Below are positions 1-9,561 of a stretch of DNA of 64,000 nt, piece by piece. The position numbers and the translations under genes were made by a program. Each line of letters begins with the position of its first letter. Within the stretch, counting starts at the first letter, position 1. The stretch comes from Saussurea involucrata (Eukaryota; Streptophyta; Magnoliopsida; Asterales; Asteraceae): positions 9,941,870-10,005,869 of the forward strand of contig CM066317.1 in assembly GCA_033807775.1 (NCBI GenBank), in the 5' to 3' direction. The notes below the pieces were generated by a model, which did no database searches, was not told the origin of the DNA, and worked only from the letters and a program-made list of their open reading frames with translations.

Positions 1-1
1 T

Positions 2-742
2 GATGATAATTATAGCCCATCATATGACACCGATACTGATTTTGAAAGCGAGAATGTTGGTAAGGACAAAGGTAAAGCTGTGTGTGAAGCACCTGTTCAA
101 TTTGATTTATGTGCCAAACTTCCAGATCATTCTGACTTTCTAATAAAAGAAGAGGAACCCGAAAAGATTATTTTGGAAGGGGAATCTTCAAAATCAGCTG
201 AGAAAATCTCTGTTAATGATGTTCATTCTAAATCCAAATCAAAACCATCATTACAGAAAAAGAAAAGAAAAACAAAAAGAAAGAAGCATGTTAACTCTTT
301 TCAGACTCAATATTCAAAAGCTTACAACTCTTATTTGTCTGGTTTTTCAGATCGTAATTTGAGAAACAATATGCGTCTTGAGTGGAGAATAAAGGAGTCC
401 GCACAGGATGTGGCCCAGATCGAATCATCCCACTCTACTTTAAATGTTTTAAATTCCAAGAAAGACAATTTTGTTTCGAATGTTATTAATTATGAGATTG
501 GCAATAGACGAAAACTTGTAGTTCCTTACAAGGTTTATTCAATGCGACAACTGATTAATTTGGCACGAGATCAAATTTGTTGTGCTTCTTGTGGTGTGGA
601 TGATTTTATCTGCAAATCTGACTATAATCGTTGGTTTTATTCAAATGCTTATATTAAAACCGGTTATAGAAAGCAAAATGTTAAATCCAAGCCTACTAAC
701 CCAAAAGGACCTGATTGGCAGTGGGTACCTAAAACCATCTAA
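2..742 (+). CDS. gag: C-terminal part of Sirevirus-like Gag (E1), 5' truncated by the window
   Basis: The frame is open from the window edge to the stop at 740-742 and is almost identical to residues 826-1071 of the E4 Gag. It has an acidic, serine-rich stretch, then a lysine-rich block (KSKPSLQKKKRKTKRKKH). It ends in a conserved Cys-rich module (QICCASCGVDD) followed by a Trp/Tyr-rich segment and the terminal WVPKT signature. In Sireviruses this signature stands just before the protease. No internal stops are seen, so this piece could still be translated if the upstream part outside the window is intact. The role in particle assembly or RNA binding is inferred from the family, not shown. 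Confidence 0.85.
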   Translation, partial: DDNYSPSYDTDTDFESENVGKDKGKAVCEAPVQFDLCAKLPDHSDFLIKEEEPEKIILEGESSKSAEKISVNDVHSKSKSKPSLQKKKRKTKRKKHVNSFQTQYSKAYNSYLSGFSDRNLRNNMRLEWRIKESAQDVAQIESSHSTLNVLNSKKDNFVSNVINYEIGNRRKLVVPYKVYSMRQLINLARDQICCASCGVDDFICKSDYNRWFYSNAYIKTGYRKQNVKSKPTNPKGPDWQWVPKTI

Positions 743-845
743 TTTCCATTTTGCAGCCCAGTCATGTATGGTATTTAGATTCAGGCTGCTCAAAGCACAT
801 GACTGGAAGAAAAGAGTTGCTAGTTAATTTTGTTGAACAAGACTG
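743..845 (+). pseudogene. Start of Copia pol (protease active-site region), truncated
   Basis: After the gag stop comes a T-rich tract ending in GCAG, then the retropepsin motif WYLDSGCSKHMTG, as in E4 at 32230-32280. The reading frame follows E4 pol until GACTG at 841-845, then switches to non-coding E3/E5-type 3' sequence. Only about 35 codons of pol remain, so no enzyme can be made. Confidence 0.85.
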
Positions 846-1387
846 CTGAAATCGTAAAGAATTTTGATGATCATGATGCTCACAATCATCAAAAAGGGGG
901 AGAAATATCAAACCAAAGAAAAGAGGGAGATAATTCAAATATCTCAATCTCCGAAAGTCACAGTTGACATTTGCCAAAGAAGAAGAAGTTCAACTCAAGA
1001 TGCTTCAATGTTCAGAGATTATTATTGTTCAGATGTGAAGATACAAAGACAGTTCGTGCTTAAAGATTATTCAAGAATGTCTTAAAAGTTCAAAGCCCAA
1101 TAAACCTCAAATCCTGTTCATATTTCAAAGACTGAAGAATTTTTCAAAAGTCAAAGCTGCAAAGATCGAAGATTCAAAGATATAAAGAGTTTGTTTTGAA
1201 GACCTTGATCAACCTTACACAGATTTGAAGTTCGTGTTTTCAAGACTTTGTGACTATTTGTTTCAGAAGAGCCTAAATGAAGATTAAAGCCGCCAAAGTG
1301 GATTCTTGAAGATAAAGCCTATCTGAAGATTAAAGTGCTGAAGACTAGCGTCATAATTTTTTAAATCTTGAATCCATAGGGGGAGAT
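846..1387 (+). other. E1 3' untranslated region, E3/E5 type
   Basis: Non-coding sequence colinear with the 3' regions of E3 (21310-21842) and E5 (minus, 42735-43260). It has a G-rich purine tract near 893-903 and a second one at 1377-1387 directly before the LTR. The short ORFs here (such as 864-1085) are not conserved between copies. Confidence 0.8.
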
Positions 1388-1659
1388 TGTTAGTGCACAA
1401 TGTATCCAAGATTTAGGACTAATTGTAATTAGTCAATATTAGTCAAAGTCAAAGTCAAAGTCAAAATAGCTAGGTTTGGTCAAAGGGTATATAAACCCAA
1501 TTGTTAGGGTTTGTGGTGTGAGGTCATTTGAGTATAGCCACCAAAGAGTGTGTGTGTGTGGCCTCCAAGAGAGAAAGTGTATCCCATTCTCATCTTCTAC
1601 ATTTCTCAATCAAATACAATGGTTTTAATGGTTTAATCTTGTTACCTGAATCATTCTCA
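1388..1659 (+). repeat. 3' LTR of E1
   Basis: It begins TGTTAGTGCACAATG and ends ATTCTCA (TG...CA). The family is that of the E5 LTRs: the same U3 start and the same ending around TGGTTTAATC. A TATA-like GGTATATAAACC lies near 1485. A short AAAGTC run near 1445-1465 is extra relative to E5. Confidence 0.88.
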
Positions 1660-2314
1660 CAATTCTTCAGCCATGTATTTGTTCAACTGAAGATTAACTG
1701 AGTATGTATCCCATTCTAGATTCAAATTCCTTAAAATTTGTAGTCAATCTCAGACACGACCTTCTGTAACCTGTTCCTTCTCAAGTAATTCAGGATGGTA
1801 TTAAACCTATTGTAAGAATCTGCCAAAGTCTCACCTTCCTTGGCTTTGAACCCCTTATAGGCACTAATACACTGATTTAGCTTGGACTGAATAGATCTCA
1901 GATCCTTGCAACTGTTTCTCAACCTCATCCCACATAGCCTTAGCTGATTCCAGACTATCAACTATATTATATAGGCGCTCCACGTGGTTATATTCATACA
2001 TGTTCCGACTCGCCGGTCATTATGGATCATTCGGTATTGCCATAGTCAGCAAAAGTTGAGCATTATAATCAATATAAGCTCTTGCTTTCTCAGTTTCATT
2101 ATAATGGTCATATGACTTGTAAATCCTTCTTTCAAGAATTGCAAAAGCTATTGTTGTAGTAGGTGTACAAAACACTGTAATATAAGGTTCAATTGGCCCT
2201 TCTTGATTGTTCAGAAACTGAAGAATTAGTCCTTAATTTTCGGTATGGATATTCTTCTATAGTCAAAACTGGAGGCTTAGACTGAGATCCAATACTCATG
2301 AAATCCTTAGACAT
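1660..2314 (-). pseudogene. gag: Copia Gag (UBN2 type) pseudogene of E2
   Basis: The start MSKDFMSIGSQSKPPVL near 2314 parallels the E4 Gag start (MTARDILTIGSKDKPPVLF). Further on, GFKAKEGETLADSYNRFNTIL matches the UBN2-type capsid region of E4 (YESFKQKDGEALDSTYDRF). There is a frameshift after the DYKF motif near 1731, and several stops and small deletions lie between 1960 and 2190. The coding trace continues to 1660, where E1 was inserted. Confidence 0.75.
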
Positions 2315-2374
2315 CTTAATCATTTTAAGTAAAATGAATTTGAATTGATTGTTATGGAAAAATGCAGAACACAC

Positions 2375-3126
2375 CTAAACTTTGGTGAAAAAATCAACTC
2401 TAAAAATCAAACTTGTTCAAAGTCAACTTGTCGCAGGCACTTTTCGTAGAACATAGTATACGATAAACAACTTTTCGCAGACCACTATGCATGAACAGTA
2501 ACTTGTCGCAAGTAACTATTACGATAAAGCTTTCTTATCGTAAATAATTGTTGCGATAAAACTTCAAGAATCACATGTCGCACCATTTAAAAGACGATAA
2601 GCTTACTTTGTCGTAAACAACTATACGAAAAATCCAAACTTCTCAAAATCCTTTGGGTCACGACAACTTCAAACAGTTGCACAAATCTCTAAGATGAACC
2701 ATGCGATAAGCTTAAGAACTTGCGACAACTTCAACTGTTTGAACTCAAATCTTCAAAAACTTACAAAAACTCAAAATTACAGTGAAACTTGCTAGATACA
2801 TGATATCTTTATGATTACAAACACAATTCAGATCAAACTAGCCAAAATTTACAAATTCTATCAAGAACACTTCGAACAGACTCGTACAAAAACTTTCTAC
2901 ATATTCATCAAATTGACCAAATCAAACAAGAATTCGTTGAATTAATCAACACATATAAGTTTTATATCAAAAACCGAATCCAATGAGCACAAAAACTTAT
3001 CAAGAACATATCGAGATCACAAAATCAAGATTCCACAGTCGTGTTCTTTGAGTCGACAAAAAACAGAAGAATTCTTCAAGATTTCACCAATTGATAATCA
3101 ACATCAGTTATGAATGATTCGCAATT
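2375..3126 (-). other. E2 untranslated leader with TCGCAA/CGATAA motif cluster
   Basis: No ORF. Between about 2425 and 2740 (plus strand) the words TCGCA, TTGCGA and CGATAA recur many times. This resembles the leaders of E3 (8510-8850), E4 (28640-28920) and E5 (50520-50660), although the rest of the leader does not match them. Confidence 0.6.
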
Positions 3127-3140
3127 GCTCTGATACAAAT
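3127..3140 (-). other. E2 primer binding site
   Basis: On the minus strand ATTTGTATCAGAGC directly follows the LTR. It matches the usual tRNA-iMet primer site TGGTATCAGAGC with one change. Confidence 0.75.
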
Positions 3141-3399
3141 TGTAGATCCTAAGTTTCAAGTCCAAATCATACAATCAACATAAAAAGATCAAGAATCTTA
3201 GAGAGAGAAATATTTGAAATGAGAGAACACTGAATACGCTCAATGCAAAGTGCTTAATGATTCAAAGTGCTACATATTACAAAGGAACAAAAGTATTTAT
3301 ACTTAGTAAAGTCAAAACACTAATTGACTTTACAAAGCACTTCCAAAGAATTACATTTTAAGCCCATAAATATAGAATACAAGATATTTGCACTTAACA
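3141..3399 (-). repeat. 5' LTR of E2
   Basis: On the minus strand it starts TGTTAAGTGCAAATATC and ends GGATCTACA (TG...CA), 259 bp, followed by the primer site. It is not of the E1/E3/E5 LTR family. A partner LTR is not in the window. Confidence 0.75.
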
Positions 3400-3613
3400 A
3401 ACTTATAATTGGATTTACGATTTATATGTCTAAGGTGAGAGCTTCGATAAAGATACACCAATTAAACCGTATTATTATTTTGCATTCTTGTTCTTTATAA
3501 TGAATTTCTGAAATCGTGTGTTGAGATCGAGAAATAAAATCTGCATTTCCTTGAGATAATTCTGTTGTTTCTCAAGGAAAATAACAATTGAATTAGTTAT
3601 TGTGTATTCATGT
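3400..3613. other. Spacer between E2 and the protease gene
   Basis: AT-rich sequence that probably includes the 3' UTR of the protease gene. No ORF or repeat was recognised. Confidence 0.5.
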
Positions 3614-4906
3614 TCACTCTAGGAGAGGGTAACAAGTCTGCTGTGTTATGTAACAGGTCCCCCTTGGATCACCAGTTTCTTTTGCCAGTCTCATATATCC
3701 TTTCTCTCCCCACGATTCTCCCCACGAGTTTTTTAGTATCCAGTACTTGCATCCTTCTGGTGTTTCACCCCATCCCACAAGATTAACTGCATGTGGGTTT
3801 TCTGTCCCTACACAGTCGTCGCCGGTATAAAGTCCCTGTACGTTCAATGGAATCATATTAATTAATAGAGTATATTTCATTTCATAAAATATATATATAT
3901 ATATGTATACACTAATTAATATATCAGATGATGATGATGATGATGATAAATATACGTACCTCTTTATATTGATAGAAACCCTGGTAAACGAAGAGGACAG
4001 CAGATACAGGCTGTTGTGCAACTGCTTCCATGAGAAGTTCCTCGTCGTCCATAGGAACATCATCAAATCCTGTACAATGTACGACTCTATTTTGCAGCTG
4101 CATGCAATTAATTCAGAAATAAATTAGTTATAATGAATAGATATTTTATTAAAAAGTTTGTAGAAATTAATTAATATTGATCAAGGTTGTAAGTGTGTAT
4201 ACGTTACCTTGGCACCACAGCAAACACCTCGTTGTGGAGGGTCATTGTAAGGGTAATACTCCGATGTGGTCATACCCCCATTCTTGGCTACGTATTCCAA
4301 TGCATAGGCCGGGACTCCTCCGTTACATCCACCTTGGTCAAGGTCACAGTCAACAATTTGTTGTTCCGACAGTTGTACTAGTTGACCGGTTTTGACAGCG
4401 TGTGTTGATTCGAGTGTACCCATCGCTGCAAACGCCCAGCAACTTCCACATTGGCTTTGACACTTGGGAGGATTAACTACGTTTTGTTGTCTCCAATCAA
4501 ACTCGTCTGGTAAATTGTGGCGATCAACAGTCTTGAGACGACTCGAATTCTTTGATGCAAGCTGACGGTGGTGCTGATCCATCTTGGCGCCGGTATAAAA
4601 GCGTCCAACCTCCTCGAATGTCAAATCAGACATCATGTTCAACTCCATAAGGTATGGCTGCTTCTCCTTGTTATGCTCGTCAACAAGTTTCACGGTGTCC
4701 ATGAAAATAACAAACCGTTTCTGCTTCTCATCATCGCTTGTCTCCGGCTTCTGGTGGTGTGCCCTCCACCTCTCGTACATCGCCCACTTGGCCTCATCGG
4801 ATTTCAGATCCTCCTCACTGTATTCAAAGCTCGCGCTCTGCACCAACCCTAAAACCAAAACCAAAACAATTGAAAACAAAGCCAACCTCGTCATTTTCAT
4901 TTTCAT
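3614..4906 (-). CDS. Papain-like cysteine protease (family C1A), three exons
   Basis: The exons on the minus strand are 4906-4208, 4097-3960 and 3835-3614. Introns 4207-4098 and 3959-3836 have GT...AG ends and join in phase 0, giving 352 residues, the usual length for plant pre-pro-cathepsins. The Met at 4906 opens a signal peptide (LALFSIVLVLVLGLV); the longer in-frame start at 4966 would add 20 polar residues before it. An I29 prodomain with an ERFNIN-like helix follows. The mature enzyme starts near LPDEFDWRQ. It shows the oxyanion Gln and catalytic Cys in QCGSCWAF, the GCNGG motif, the catalytic His in NPHAVNLVGWG and Asn in KNSWGESWGEKGY. There is no KDEL tail and no granulin domain. The predicted role is a secreted or vacuolar endopeptidase. 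No disabling change was seen, so it looks functional. The exact subfamily is not assigned. Intron 2 holds an (AT)n tract and an (ATG)n run. Confidence 0.93.
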
Positions 4907-4984
4907 TTCGATATATCGATGGATGGATGATTGAAGTTGGAAACTGTGACTGAATGCTTTATACACAACAACTAATTAGATACA

Positions 4985-4993
4985 CTTTATATT
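4985..4993 (-). promoter_or_regulatory. Candidate TATA box of the protease gene
   Basis: On the minus strand the sequence reads AATATAAAG about 80 bp upstream of the chosen ATG, a plausible distance for a plant TATA box with a short 5' UTR. It rests on sequence and position only. Confidence 0.4.
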
Positions 4994-5986
4994 GAGTGAA
5001 TGAGAGGTGAAGTTGGAGGAGAAGAATGTTATCATCCTACCACGTTCGCCCTTAAAGATCGAATTGATATAAGCTAGCTAGGATTAATAGGGAATCATAT
5101 TGTTTTGTGGATGAATATATATCCATTTTTGGGGTTTAGTTTGAATCCGAGTTTAATGGACCGACATGTGATGGTGGTCTTATCTAAATATAGCTAGGTA
5201 ATTCGTGAGAAAATTCAAAATTTTATATTTTATACAATGTGGTAACTAGTATTTACATTTATGAGGGTATGGATTTTATAATAGTTTAATAATTGAATAA
5301 GTGAATGACAATTTCTCACGACTTTATGGAGTATATGAAATCGTCAAAATCAAGCTTTGTGGAATAACACTCTTAAAACCGCGAATCTAGCATGGCACAA
5401 ACCACCCGGAAGGGTTCCTGAAACGTAACTCTAACGGAACCATCTTCCAGAACCGGCATTTTGCAGTACTTCGGGATGCTCAAGGCACGCTCTATGCAAT
5501 GCGAACCTCAATCATACAAGGACTATCATATCGTTGGTGAAGGAGTGTGAGGCAGTTACACTCTTTCAAAACCTTTCAAGGTTAATAGCTTATTTCCTAT
5601 AAAAATAAGCAAATACATACAATCCCCAAGTACTTCAAATACAATTGAACCATCTAGAGTAAGTAGGAAGAACATTCACCTTCGTCGTTATTTAAAATGT
5701 TGTCGCAACTCAATTAGACAAAAATGGAACTGTAATTAATTATGAGATCTTGGGTGGAAAAAGGTGCGAATTGTGCCAGTTCCATTTTTAATCCATTACA
5801 AATAAAATAAGAGATAATTATATCAAAATCTTTCGTAACTTTGTTTACTCCTATTCATTTATATAATAAGAGAATTCATCTCGAAAGATTCTCAATAAAT
5901 CTTCGATTTCTTTTGGAAGTAGATGTTTTTTTATTTATTTTATAAAACGGGTATAGATATAAGATAACTATAAAAGAGGAAAGATA
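4994..5986. other. Upstream intergenic DNA of the protease gene, with a LINE/RNase H-like relic
   Basis: AT-rich and without a usable ORF. At about 5385-5580 broken frames read GFLKRNSNGTIF and LRDAQGTLYA, followed by a 45 bp match to the clearer RNase H-like relic at 24085-24130. This suggests a decayed fragment of a non-LTR element or RVT_3-type RNase H. Confidence 0.4.
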
Positions 5987-6405
5987 TACTCGTCTCTTCG
6001 ATACCTTCGAAATGAGCCTAACATTGAATATTTTTTGATTTAATTATTTAATTATATATCATATATACTATATAAAAATATTTATATAGTGCGGGTAAAT
6101 AACTAGTATATATATATATATATATATATATCGAAATCCTTAACATATTTTAACGTAATTATGTATGTTAATGTGATATGTTAAAACATATTTTATTTAA
6201 TATAAGATTATTATGTTAATGTGATAAGATGTAAAACAAAATTGAAAAAATAAGAGATGTGCCATAAATTAAATAATTAACTATAAGGGTATGAATTGTA
6301 AATATTAAAAATATTTTTATGTAGTATATATGATATATAATAAAATAATTAAATCAAAAAATATTCAATATTGGGCTCATTTCGAAGGTATCGAAGAGAC
6401 GAGTA
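5987..6405. mobile_element. MITE with long terminal inverted repeats
   Basis: The first about 95 bp (ACTCGTCTCTTCGATACC...) recur inverted at the other end with few mismatches. The element is 419 bp, AT-rich, has no ORF and carries an internal (TA)n tract at 6105-6131. Both edges coincide with TA, consistent with a Tc1/mariner-type TA target, but TA is its own complement so this is weak. The superfamily is not assigned. Confidence 0.7.
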
Positions 6406-7005
6406 CAATGGTATAACTCGTTAAAATTAAAACGTATTTTTTAACGTATTTTAGTTAATAAACGATTATATGTGTTAATATGATGAAAGTGTAAAATTAA
6501 AATTAGGAAAGTAAACTAAGGAAATAATTAAAGAGGTATATAAAGTGTAAATTTCAAATCAAAATCACCAATTTGATGGGTTTGAGTGTACATTGCGGGA
6601 TACCTGGCCTCCAAATCGCGGTGCACTTTTTTGGGTCCGCGATAGCGGATATTTTCGCGGAAAAAATGGGTATTTTTGCAAGTCAAAGTCAAACTTTGGG
6701 TATTTTAATTAATTTTCCAATAGGGTTAATTTACGAGAACACGAGAAATAATTTAGACTACATAAATTATTAAAAAAATAACATAAGTAAAAAAAATTAG
6801 GATAATTATAATTTTAATGAAACAAAAAATTCTATTAAGGGTAGAATTCGATCAAAAAGTTATTTAAAATCCTCTGAGAATCTCGTTATGTCTATAGCAA
6901 ATTGTTCTATTATCATCAAATGAAAAAGAAAATATTACATATAACGTAACCTTTAGACTAATGTATCTATATGGTCAGATTCAGGAAAAACCTTAATAAA
7001 ACGGA
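6406..7005. other. AT-rich intergenic DNA
   Basis: No convincing gene. The 66-codon ORF at 6573-6773 has no recognisable motif and lies in a short GC-richer patch (6595-6665) of unknown origin. Confidence 0.4.
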
Positions 7006-7167
7006 GGTAGCCTTTCATCTGGACGGTATGTACTTGTGCATACAAGTGATTTGTAACATGCACACGCACATATGCACAACTTCATAATTTACTTGTGCAT
7101 AAAAACCAAAAAACAACATAATTTACCTGTATACATAAGTGTATACCGTCCAGATGAAGGGCCACCA
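7006..7167. mobile_element. Short MITE of about 160 bp
   Basis: The about 40 bp ends are inverted copies around the core TTCATCTGGACGGTAT, found at 7014-7029 and inverted at 7142-7157. The interior has no coding capacity. No clear target duplication could be settled. Confidence 0.6.
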
Positions 7168-7319
7168 GGGTGTGGGTGTTCTTCAACTTTCCGTTTTTTG
7201 AGGTTTTCTCCTAAACCTCCCTTTGTATCTATAAGGTTATATGTATCTATAACTATCGTTTCTAATTTTCTGAACTTCGTTGATTTTCTGCACATGTTCT
7301 TTAGAGATTGATTGTTTGT

Positions 7320-7612
7320 CTGTCTTTGGTTTTAGTTAATGTTAATTGTTAATAGGTCGTGTATAATGTACTCTAGCTTTGTTACTTAATTTGGTTTCAT
7401 TTTTCTTTGTCTTAATTGGGAATTAGATAAGTGAATTATTTCTTGGTCTTAATTTAGTAATCGCTTTATTGGGTAATGCTATTTCAGAATCAAAGTTTTG
7501 GTATTGATCAGTTGTTCTTAAAATGAATGTTGAGTTGTAATCCATTTCGACTCTAATAAAAGTCAGGGTTCATTTGATTGGATATTGACAAAACGTTTGG
7601 TTAATGCACTTA
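7320..7612 (+). repeat. Left piece of an Athila-like LTR (interrupted by E3)
   Basis: Its right side rejoins at 23038 once E3 and its ACTTA duplication are removed, and the rejoined sequence leads to an Athila-type primer site at 23522. The left edge of the LTR was not located, so this call rests on context. Confidence 0.4.
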
Positions 7613-7875
7613 TGTTAGTACACAATGTATCCAAGATTTAGGACTAATTGTAATTAGTCAATATTAGGCAAAGTCAACAAAATACCTTGTGTTGGTCAAA
7701 GGTATATAAACCTAATTGTAGGGTTTGTAAGGAGAGAGGTCATCTTCCACACATAGTAGCCACACACACAAGTTTTTGTATTGCATTCATCATTGTGAGC
7801 TACTTGATCCTTATTGAATATAAAGATGACTTCCTTTATTGTTTGTATTGATTGATTACTTGTTCTGGGATCACA
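7613..7875 (+). repeat. 5' LTR of E3
   Basis: 263 bp, TGTTAGTACACAATG to GGGATCACA. The first about 110 bp match the E5/E1 LTR start. The last about 130 bp (from ACACACACAAG to the end) instead resemble the end of the E4 LTR. A TATA-like GTATATAAACC is near 7703. Confidence 0.9.
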
Positions 7876-7890
7876 ATTGATATCAGAGCC
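7876..7890 (+). other. E3 primer binding site
   Basis: ATTGATATCAGAGCC directly after the LTR is complementary to the 3' end of tRNA-iMet, with one change from TGGTATCAGAGCC. Confidence 0.85.
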
Positions 7891-9561
7891 TAGCAGAGAA
7901 GAATTTGTGTATCAATCCAGTAATTTTTATTAATGTTTGAGAAATTGATGGGTTTTTGAGGTTATTGAGATTTTATTGAAAATTTTCAAAAAAATTGAGA
8001 GATCCTTTGTGTTTTTGGATTGATTTCTGCTCATTAATTTGTTTCAGTTGTGTTTTGAATCATTCTCAATCATTTAGAATTGATTTTAAGCAACAAATCT
8101 CGTTTTTGAAAAATCATGTGATGAACAGTGTTCATCGTTTTTTTGTTTTGTGAAGTTTGATAATCGATCTTGATTATCAGGGTGTAATATTCGATTTTGG
8201 CTTCCACATATCGTTTTCTCTATTGAATCTGAGCGGATTACAAGTTTTTCTTCCACTGATTGTGTTCTTGAAGTTTCAGATCTGGTTCCACAAAGTGTTC
8301 ATCGAAGGTTCATAGAGTTATAATCGATCTCGATTTTTGTTGGTTCTTAATTGAATTTTATGCTACAAATCAATTTTTCTTGATATTTCTAGCATCCTAC
8401 AAGTTTTAGAATCGAAAAATACGCAGAAATCAACGAGATATATGTGTTAAAAGTGTTGCCGGATTCTGCGTTTTCTTGCCGGAAAAATGTGAACAGTCGC
8501 CGGAGTTCAAGTTTATCGCAACTTAAGACTGTCGCAAGCTCAGTTTTGTCGCAACTTCGTCTTTATCGCAAGATACCAGTCTTATCGCAACCTGCAGTTG
8601 CGACAAACTCTATTTTTGTCGCAAATCGAACTTGCCGGAAAAACGATTTTCGCCGGAAACGTCGCCGGAAAGTCGTGAAAATCATCTTTTTTGTCGCAAA
8701 TCTCATTTTATCGCAACTTATCATTTTTGTCGCAACAGATCTTGTTATAGAAACCATCTTATCGCAACTGCTGTGATAACCTTTATCGCAACCCACTTTG
8801 CCGAAAAACCTTATCATCGCCGGAAAATTCTTGGTTCGGTTCGCCGAAAAACTGTTGCATAATCTCGATTTAAGTACTGAAAATCATTGCTGTGTGATCT
8901 AAGAACGTAAATAAATCGAAAGAAACTTGTTTTGGACGTGAAAAACAGAAGCAAATCGAACGAGAATCACATAGATCGGTGATGAAGTTGATGATGAACA
9001 GTAACTAACGAACTTCCGTTAGTTTCTGTTACATTTTTGGTCCCTGGACTACTAGTTTTAGGTTTTGTCAGTTTTGGTCCCTAGACTTCAAGTTTTAATT
9101 TTTGTCAGTTTTAGTCCCTGTAGTATAGGTTTAAGTTTAAGTCAGTTTTAGTCCCTCTAGTTTTAACTTTCAGTTTATTACATTTTTAGCCCCTAGATTG
9201 TAAGTTTTTAGGATTTTTCATTTTTAGTCTTTTGAGTCTTAATTTTAGCATTTTTGTCATTTATAGTCCTTATTCTTCATTATTTTTCATTTTTCATTGA
9301 TTTTATCAAATTTTGCCTGCAATTGATCGTAACTGATATATTTTTCTCATTTTTTGCAGGTTTGTCGATTTAAAGTCCAGTTTTCCGCATTAATTTTTCG
9401 AAACTAATTTTTGGAGACAAATTTACAATTTGTTTTTCAAATTTTATTTTCAAATTTTTTTTGACTTTAATCGATCTCTTCTCTGATCGTTCAAGCGCAC
9501 AAATTCTACTTCTCGCGAAGTATCTGTTAACGATCTTGCATTTTTAACATTTCAGGTAACA
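7891..9561 (+). other. E3 untranslated leader with repeat clusters
   Basis: No conserved ORF. From about 8510 to 8850 the words TTATCGCAAC, GTCGCAA and GCCGGAAA recur, as in E5 (50520-50660, minus). From about 9030 to 9290 there is a degenerate tandem repeat of roughly 45 bp built on GTCAGTTTTAGTCCCT, also present in E5 (about 49860-50320). Splice-like strings TTTTTTGCAG|GTTTG (near 9360) and ACATTTCAG|GTAACA stand just before the ORF start. Confidence 0.75.

Larger units (their letters stand above)
1..1659 (+). mobile_element. E1: 3' part of a chimeric, pol-deleted Copia (Sirevirus-like) element
   Basis: The element enters from the left window edge. Positions 1-840 match 31469-32309 of E4 almost base for base (end of gag, first codons of pol). 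From 841 the sequence instead follows the 3' untranslated region of E3 and E5 (compare 21310-21842 and 22225-22774). It ends in a purine tract just before 1388 and a 272 bp LTR of the E3/E5 type. All of integrase, RT and RNase H is missing. The element sits inside the gag of E2, which resumes at 1660. The 5 bp after the LTR are CAATT; the matching left copy would lie outside the window. Confidence 0.88.
1660..3399 (-). mobile_element. E2: decayed Copia element, 5' half only
   Basis: Read on the minus strand it has a 259 bp LTR (3141-3399), a degenerate tRNA-Met primer site, a long leader with TCGCAA and CGATAA motifs, and a broken gag. The gag is cut at 1660 by the insertion of E1; the rest of E2 must lie left of the window. 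It is the oldest layer at this end because E1 interrupts it. Confidence 0.82.

Noticed and set aside
5987..6405. Stowaway assignment for the MITE
   Set aside because: TA borders fit, but the ends do not start with the Stowaway CTCCCTCC consensus, so only a generic MITE call is made.
6573..6773. 66-codon ORF in the intergenic region
   Set aside because: Composition changes within the ORF and no motif is seen; it is probably chance.
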